Assembly: GCA_016872645.1 (NCBI GenBank)
Contig: VGZH01000027.1
Coordinates: 1-61,185 of the forward strand
From: Planctomycetota bacterium
Lineage (GTDB): Bacteria > Planctomycetota > Planctomycetia > Planctomycetales > Planctomycetaceae
Direction of reading: 5' to 3'
Length of the DNA: 61,185 nt
Shown: one piece after another, positions 57,354 to 61,185 of the stretch
Layout of the letters: the number at the start of each line of letters is the position of its first letter
Position numbering within the stretch: the first letter of the stretch is position 1
Position numbers and translations under genes: made by a program
Notes under the pieces: model-generated
Told to the model about the DNA's origin: nothing
The model's input: the letters and a program-made list of their open reading frames with translations, nothing else
The model's database searches: none

Positions 57354-58820
57354 ATGAATCTGCTGCCTGACTACCAACGGCTGCTGACCCGACGACATTT
57401 TTTCGGTCGCTCGGCGACCGGCCTTGGGGCGATGGCACTGGCGTCGGTGTTGAATCCGAAGCTGTTCGCGGCCGACGTGGCCAAGCCGGTTGGCGTCCCG
57501 GGCGTGTTGCCGACGTTGCACATTTCGCCGAAGGTCAAGCGAGTCATTTATCTCTTTATGTCGGGTGGGCCGTCGCACATCGACTTGTTCGACCACAAGC
57601 CGAAAATGAAGGACTTTCACGGTCAAGAATTGCCCGCCTCGATCCGCATGGGGCAGCGGATCACCGGGATGACGTCGGGGCAGAAGTCGCTGCCGGTCGC
57701 GTCGTCGTTATTCAAGTTCGCTCAACACGGCGATTGCGGAGCCTCGGTCAGCGAACTACTGCCGCGCATCGCGACGATCACCGACGATATCGCGATCGTG
57801 AAGACGCTCAACACCGAGGCGGTCAATCACGATCCGGCAATCACGTTCATTCAAACCGGTTCGCAGCAACCGGGTCGGCCGAGCCTCGGAGCCTGGCTGA
57901 GCTACGGCATCGGCACAGAAAGCTCGAACCTGCCGGCGTTCATCGTGATGATCTCGCAGGGGAGCGGAAACAAAACCGATCAGCCGATTTTCTCGCGACT
58001 GTGGGGGAGCGGCTTTCTGCCGTCGAAGCATCAGGGAGTTCGCTTTCGCAGTGGCGACGATCCGGTGCTGTACTTGTCGAACCCGCCGGGAATCGACGGC
58101 GGCTCGCGGCGGCAGATGCTCGACGGTCTCGCGGAGTTGAACCAGATCACCGCTGAGTCGATCGGCGATCCGGAGATCAACACCCGCATCGCGCAATACG
58201 AGATGGCGTTTCGGATGCAGTCGTCCGTGCCAGAACTGACTGACTTGTCGTCCGAGCCGAAACATGTGCTGGACAGCTACGGAATCAAAGACGACGGCGT
58301 CGATGGCGGCTTCGCTCGAAACTGTTTGCTCGCGAGACGGATGGTTGAGCGGGGCGTCCGTTTCGTGCAGCTCATGCACCGCGGCTGGGACCAGCACGGG
58401 CAGTTGCCGACTCAGATTCGTGGCCAATGCAAAGACGTCGATCAGCCGAGCGCGGCGCTGGTTCGCGACCTCAAAGAGCGTGGGCTGCTCGAAGACACGC
58501 TGGTTATCTGGGGTGGCGAGTTCGGCCGCACGGTTTACAGCCAGGGAGCACTTACGCCGACCAACTACGGCCGCGACCATCACGGTCGCTGCTTCACCAT
58601 GTGGCTGGCCGGCGGTGGCGTGAAGCCTGGAATCACCTACGGCGAGACGGACGACTACTGCTACAACATTGTCCGCGACCCGGTCCCGATTCACGATTGG
58701 AACGCGACGATCCTGCATTTGCTCGGCATCGACCACGCGAAACTGACGTTCCGCTTCCAAGGTCGCGATTTCCGCCTGACCGATGTCGAAGGTAACGTCG
58801 TCAAAGGCCTTTTAGCGTAG
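57354..58820 (+). CDS. DUF1501 protein (Tat-exported, sulfatase-like fold)
   Basis: The protein has 488 residues. [20 protein letters not shown] is a twin-arginine signal. [56 protein letters not shown] and [16 protein letters not shown] are the DUF1501 blocks. It ends [20 protein letters not shown], as in the copy at 40164-41642. It lacks the palindrome-derived insert of that copy. An in-frame ATG at 57330 is possible, but the later start gives the usual N terminus. No DUF1549/DUF1553 partner is next to it. Confidence 0.93.
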   Translation: MNLLPDYQRLLTRRHFFGRSATGLGAMALASVLNPKLFAADVAKPVGVPGVLPTLHISPKVKRVIYLFMSGGPSHIDLFDHKPKMKDFHGQELPASIRMGQRITGMTSGQKSLPVASSLFKFAQHGDCGASVSELLPRIATITDDIAIVKTLNTEAVNHDPAITFIQTGSQQPGRPSLGAWLSYGIGTESSNLPAFIVMISQGSGNKTDQPIFSRLWGSGFLPSKHQGVRFRSGDDPVLYLSNPPGIDGGSRRQMLDGLAELNQITAESIGDPEINTRIAQYEMAFRMQSSVPELTDLSSEPKHVLDSYGIKDDGVDGGFARNCLLARRMVERGVRFVQLMHRGWDQHGQLPTQIRGQCKDVDQPSAALVRDLKERGLLEDTLVIWGGEFGRTVYSQGALTPTNYGRDHHGRCFTMWLAGGGVKPGITYGETDDYCYNIVRDPVPIHDWNATILHLLGIDHAKLTFRFQGRDFRLTDVEGNVVKGLLA

Positions 58821-58847
58821 TCGCTCACTGCGGCACATTCGCATGGG

Positions 58848-58875
58848 TTGACGTTCTCGCGAACCGCTCGATACT
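58848..58875 (+). promoter_or_regulatory. Candidate promoter giving a near-leaderless transcript
   Basis: TTGACG (58848-58853), a 16-base spacer and GATACT (58870-58875) each match the consensus at 5 of 6 positions. Transcription would start near 58882, just before the ATG at 58884, which has no ribosome binding site. Confidence 0.4.
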
Positions 58876-58883
58876 GCCCCGCC

Positions 58884-59843
58884 ATGCCAAAAACCTTGAT
58901 GGAATATGCCGAGTGGCTTGCCCACCGAGACGAATTGATATGGCCGACCGCGCCCCCGAGTGTCCCTTGCAAGGCGATTCCGTCGATCAAGCCGCTGCCG
59001 GGCATTAAGGCGGTGACCTGGAACGTCTATGGCACGTTGCTGCGGATCACCGACGGCGATTTGCTGCTGCTCCCGGCTCAGCAGATGCGGATGCAGGTGG
59101 CGCTCGAAAAGACGATCCAAGAATTCAACATGTGGCAATGCATGACCCGCAAATCGGGCGCTCCGTGGGAGCATCTCTTCACTCAATACAAGGACTTGGT
59201 CGCGGAGATACAATTGACCGTCCCGGCGAAAAAGGGGGACGTCGGACAAGTCAGCTCGACGAAACTGTGGCGCAAGTTGATCTCGCGGTTGGAGCAGAAG
59301 GCGTACGTCTACGATGTCGACTTCTACGGCGATCCCGAAGAGTACGCCGAGAAAGTTGCCTTCTTTTTCCATTCGTGCCTGCAAGGGGTCGCCGAGATGG
59401 ATCACGCGGCGACGGCTGTAAAAGCGGTGGCCGAAGCCGGGCTCATTCAAGGACTGCTGGCGGACGCTCAATCATTCACTCGAACGCAGTTGTTGCGAGC
59501 GCTTCGGGTGGCCACTAAATTGCCGCCGTTCGGTCGGCTGTTCGTAGCCGGATGCGTGGTGTTGTCGTGCGACATCGGAGTGAAGAAGCCGTCACGCACA
59601 CTGTTCGCGGCCGCTGCCGAGGCGTTCGCGCAACATGGTCTCGAACCTTCGGAAGTCCTCTACGTCAGCAATCGCTGGCCGGAGGATTTGATGGTCGCTA
59701 AACAAACGGGATTCCGTACCGCGTTGTTTGCTGGCGACAAGAACAGTGTCCAAGCGTCTGCCGAAGAACTTCTGATCTCCGAACTGCGACCCGACCGACT
59801 CTTGACCGAACTGACCCAAATTCGCAACCTGCTCCAAGCCTGA
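58884..59843 (+). CDS. HAD-superfamily-like protein lacking the catalytic aspartate
   Basis: The protein has 319 residues. The HAD start AVTWNVYGTLL (43-53) corresponds to the DxYGTL of haloacid-dehalogenase-type phosphatases, but the nucleophile Asp is Asn47. KKPSRTLFAAAAEAF (motif III lysine) is kept, and VLYVSNRWPEDLMVAKQTGF stands where motif IV normally has VGD. A long helical cap (QEFNMWQCMTRKSGAPWEHL onward) separates the two. Loss of the nucleophile suggests a non-catalytic or binding role; another catalytic mode is possible. It lies upstream of the fabZ-like gene. Confidence 0.75.
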   Translation: MPKTLMEYAEWLAHRDELIWPTAPPSVPCKAIPSIKPLPGIKAVTWNVYGTLLRITDGDLLLLPAQQMRMQVALEKTIQEFNMWQCMTRKSGAPWEHLFTQYKDLVAEIQLTVPAKKGDVGQVSSTKLWRKLISRLEQKAYVYDVDFYGDPEEYAEKVAFFFHSCLQGVAEMDHAATAVKAVAEAGLIQGLLADAQSFTRTQLLRALRVATKLPPFGRLFVAGCVVLSCDIGVKKPSRTLFAAAAEAFAQHGLEPSEVLYVSNRWPEDLMVAKQTGFRTALFAGDKNSVQASAEELLISELRPDRLLTELTQIRNLLQA

Positions 59844-59888
59844 TTTCACTTCTGACGATTCCCTCAATCTCCTGCCGTTCGAATACAC

Positions 59889-60395
59889 ATGGCCCAGCCA
59901 CTCGTCGATTACTTGCAATTCGATTTCGATCATCCGCTGTTCGATCTGGAAGCGATTCGGGCTGTCAACCCGCAGCGATTCGAGATGGAACAGCTCACAG
60001 CGATCGTGCATGTCGACACCGAAAAACATTTGGTGGTCGGCTACAAGGACGTCACCGATCGGGAATTCTGGATTCGGGGTCACATGCCCGATTACGCGCT
60101 AATGCCGGGCGTCATTCTGTGTGAAGCCGCCGCGCAGCTTGGCGGGTTTTACGCACGCAAGTACAAGATTCTTGGGGGCGACTATCTCGGCTTCGGCGGC
60201 ATAAATGAGGTCCGCTTCCGAGCACCCGTCTACCCCAATTGCCGATTGGTGCTCGTTGTGCATGTCACCAAGATCCGGCCTAATCGGCTGGTCGAGTACG
60301 ACTTTCAAGGCTTCGTCAACGACAAGCTGATGTTCAACGGCAACATGATCGGCGTCCCGATTTCTCGCGACATGGCCAGCCGGGAGCCAGGTTGA
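59889..60395 (+). CDS. FabZ-like hotdog-fold dehydratase
   Basis: The protein has 168 residues. FWIRGHMPDYALMPGVILCE holds the catalytic His (H65) and Glu (E79) of (3R)-hydroxyacyl-ACP dehydratases. The rest (VRFRAPVYPNCRLVLVVHVT, VEYDFQGFVNDKLMFNGNM) fits the hotdog beta-sheet. The N-terminal 40 residues are longer than in housekeeping FabZ. It may act in fatty acid or polyketide-like synthesis. It is followed after 6 bases by trmB, which suggests co-transcription. Confidence 0.88.
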   Translation: MAQPLVDYLQFDFDHPLFDLEAIRAVNPQRFEMEQLTAIVHVDTEKHLVVGYKDVTDREFWIRGHMPDYALMPGVILCEAAAQLGGFYARKYKILGGDYLGFGGINEVRFRAPVYPNCRLVLVVHVTKIRPNRLVEYDFQGFVNDKLMFNGNMIGVPISRDMASREPG

Positions 60396-60401
60396 TTCCC
60401 G

Positions 60402-61055
60402 ATGCCCGAAGTGGTTGATCTGCGTCCGAGCTTTCTCTGTTTCGATGATCTCACGCCGTATCTCGCGGAGGACGGTCGACTGGATTGGTCGAAGCTGTTT
60501 GGCAACACGAATCCCGTCGAACTCGACGTCGGTTGTGGCAGAGGCATGTTCCTGTTCAATGCCAGCACGACACAGCCGAAGCGAAACTTCCTGGGTGTGG
60601 AACTCGACTTCACGGAAGGTCGACGTGGTGCCAAACGACTGTTTAAGCGGCAGCAGCTCAACGCTCGCGTGATCGGTGGCGATGCAAATTTTCTGCTAGA
60701 CCACCTGATCCGGCCAACCTCGCTAGCGGCGGTTCACGTCTACTTTCCCGACCCCTGGTGGAAGCGCAAGCATCGCCGTCGGAGACTCTTCACTGACCTG
60801 TTCGCCGAGCGTGTCGCACGTGCATTGCAACCCGGTGGCTTGCTCCACATGTGGACCGACGTGGTCGACTACTTCGAGATTGTCAAAGCCTTGCTCAACC
60901 ACCACGTGCTTTTCTCGCCGCTTCCGCAACCGGACGAGCGTCCGGCTGCCCACCACCTGGATTATCAAACCAGCTTTGAGCGAACTCGCCGACAAGCGGG
61001 TCTACCGATTCATCGTGGTCTGTGGCAGCGCATCAGCCATCCGATCGTCCAGTGA
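60402..61055 (+). CDS. trmB: tRNA (guanine-N7-)-methyltransferase
   Basis: The protein has 217 residues. LDVGCGRGMFL (41-51) is the SAM-binding motif, FLGVELDF motif II, and VYFPDPWWKRKHRRRR (113-128) the TrmB signature. FLQPGGLLHMWTD-like sequence (ALQPGGLLHMWTDVVDYF) and the C-terminal FERTRRQAGLPIHRG complete the family pattern. It methylates G46 of the tRNA variable loop using S-adenosylmethionine. Confidence 0.95.
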   Translation: MPEVVDLRPSFLCFDDLTPYLAEDGRLDWSKLFGNTNPVELDVGCGRGMFLFNASTTQPKRNFLGVELDFTEGRRGAKRLFKRQQLNARVIGGDANFLLDHLIRPTSLAAVHVYFPDPWWKRKHRRRRLFTDLFAERVARALQPGGLLHMWTDVVDYFEIVKALLNHHVLFSPLPQPDERPAAHHLDYQTSFERTRRQAGLPIHRGLWQRISHPIVQ

Positions 61056-61111
61056 ACGGAGACTGCTTGACGAAGCGCTGAGTGACTTTTACTCTTCGAC
61101 CCCCTTATTCG

Positions 61112-61185
61112 GGACGATTAGCTCAGTTGGTTAGAGCGCCACGTTGACATCGTGGAGGTCACTGGTTCGAGTCCAGTATCGTCCA
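61112..61185 (+). tRNA. tRNA-Val (anticodon GAC)
   Basis: A 74-base cloverleaf runs to the window edge: acceptor stem GGACGAT with ATCGTCC, D stem GCTC/GAGC, anticodon stem CCACG/CGTGG with loop TTGACAT, variable loop AGGTC, T stem ACTGG/CCAGT with loop TTCGAGT, and discriminator A at 61185. The anticodon GAC reads valine codons GTC and GTT. Whether CCA is encoded cannot be seen. Confidence 0.95.

Overview
This window looks like a chromosomal segment of a planctomycete (Planctomycetota, probably Planctomycetales). The evidence is the gene families present: a planctomycete-type c-type haem-binding protein, three DUF1501 proteins, a DUF1549/DUF1553 cytochrome-domain protein, two DUF1080 proteins, a double-length UvrA, and an orphan mraZ with no division cluster beside it. 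There is no rRNA, CRISPR array or recognisable transposase. One tRNA-Val(GAC) ends exactly at the right edge.

Layout. 1-2.3 kb: tail of a cytochrome c domain protein, then an alpha-amylase family enzyme. 2.4-4.2 kb: decayed exopolysaccharide-type genes (asparagine synthetase, acyl-CoA ligase, probable GNAT, polysaccharide deacetylase). 4.2-13.2 kb: 2-hydroxyacid dehydrogenase, a zinc-ribbon protein, and a UvrA with four ABC halves that is frameshifted by a 55-bp tandem duplication. 13.4-20.5 kb: a secreted low-complexity protein, a TPR protein, and a two-gene pyruvate:ferredoxin oxidoreductase with a divergent small HTH gene. 20.6-30.1 kb: small hypotheticals, a YbaK-type deacylase, a beta-helix protein, a three-gene membrane coiled-coil operon behind a near-consensus promoter, a ThiF/MoeB-like enzyme, and a tiny membrane gene coupled to a secreted beta-propeller protein. 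31.2-38.5 kb: housekeeping and regulatory genes (principal sigma factor, FHA-GAF-sigma54 activator, RNase III, HtrA protease). 38.6-48.9 kb: a long minus-strand block of planctomycete secretome genes plus a PduO-type adenosyltransferase. 49-57 kb: selA, mraZ, an SDR, and an ExbB-ExbD-ExbD operon ending in a TonB-like protein. 57.3-61.2 kb: DUF1501, a HAD-like protein without its nucleophile, a FabZ-like hotdog protein, trmB and tRNA-Val.

Three things stand out. First, short inverted-repeat elements sit inside coding sequence in frame: six in uvrA, one in a DUF1501 gene and one in the DUF1553 gene. The clearest cases can be compared with an internal repeat or paralogue that lacks the insert. 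Second, two genes are broken by tandem duplications of 55 and 112 bp, each with one mismatch and each adding one base to the frame, so an assembly or strain-mixture origin must be excluded. Third, the last gene of the Exb operon has a TonB-like transmembrane segment with the S-x3-H spacing, followed by an acidic and glycine-rich linker and a squalene-cyclase-like repeat domain. This suggests an undescribed proton-motive-force-coupled envelope system.

All calls rest on reading the sequence and on knowledge of the families; no database search was run.
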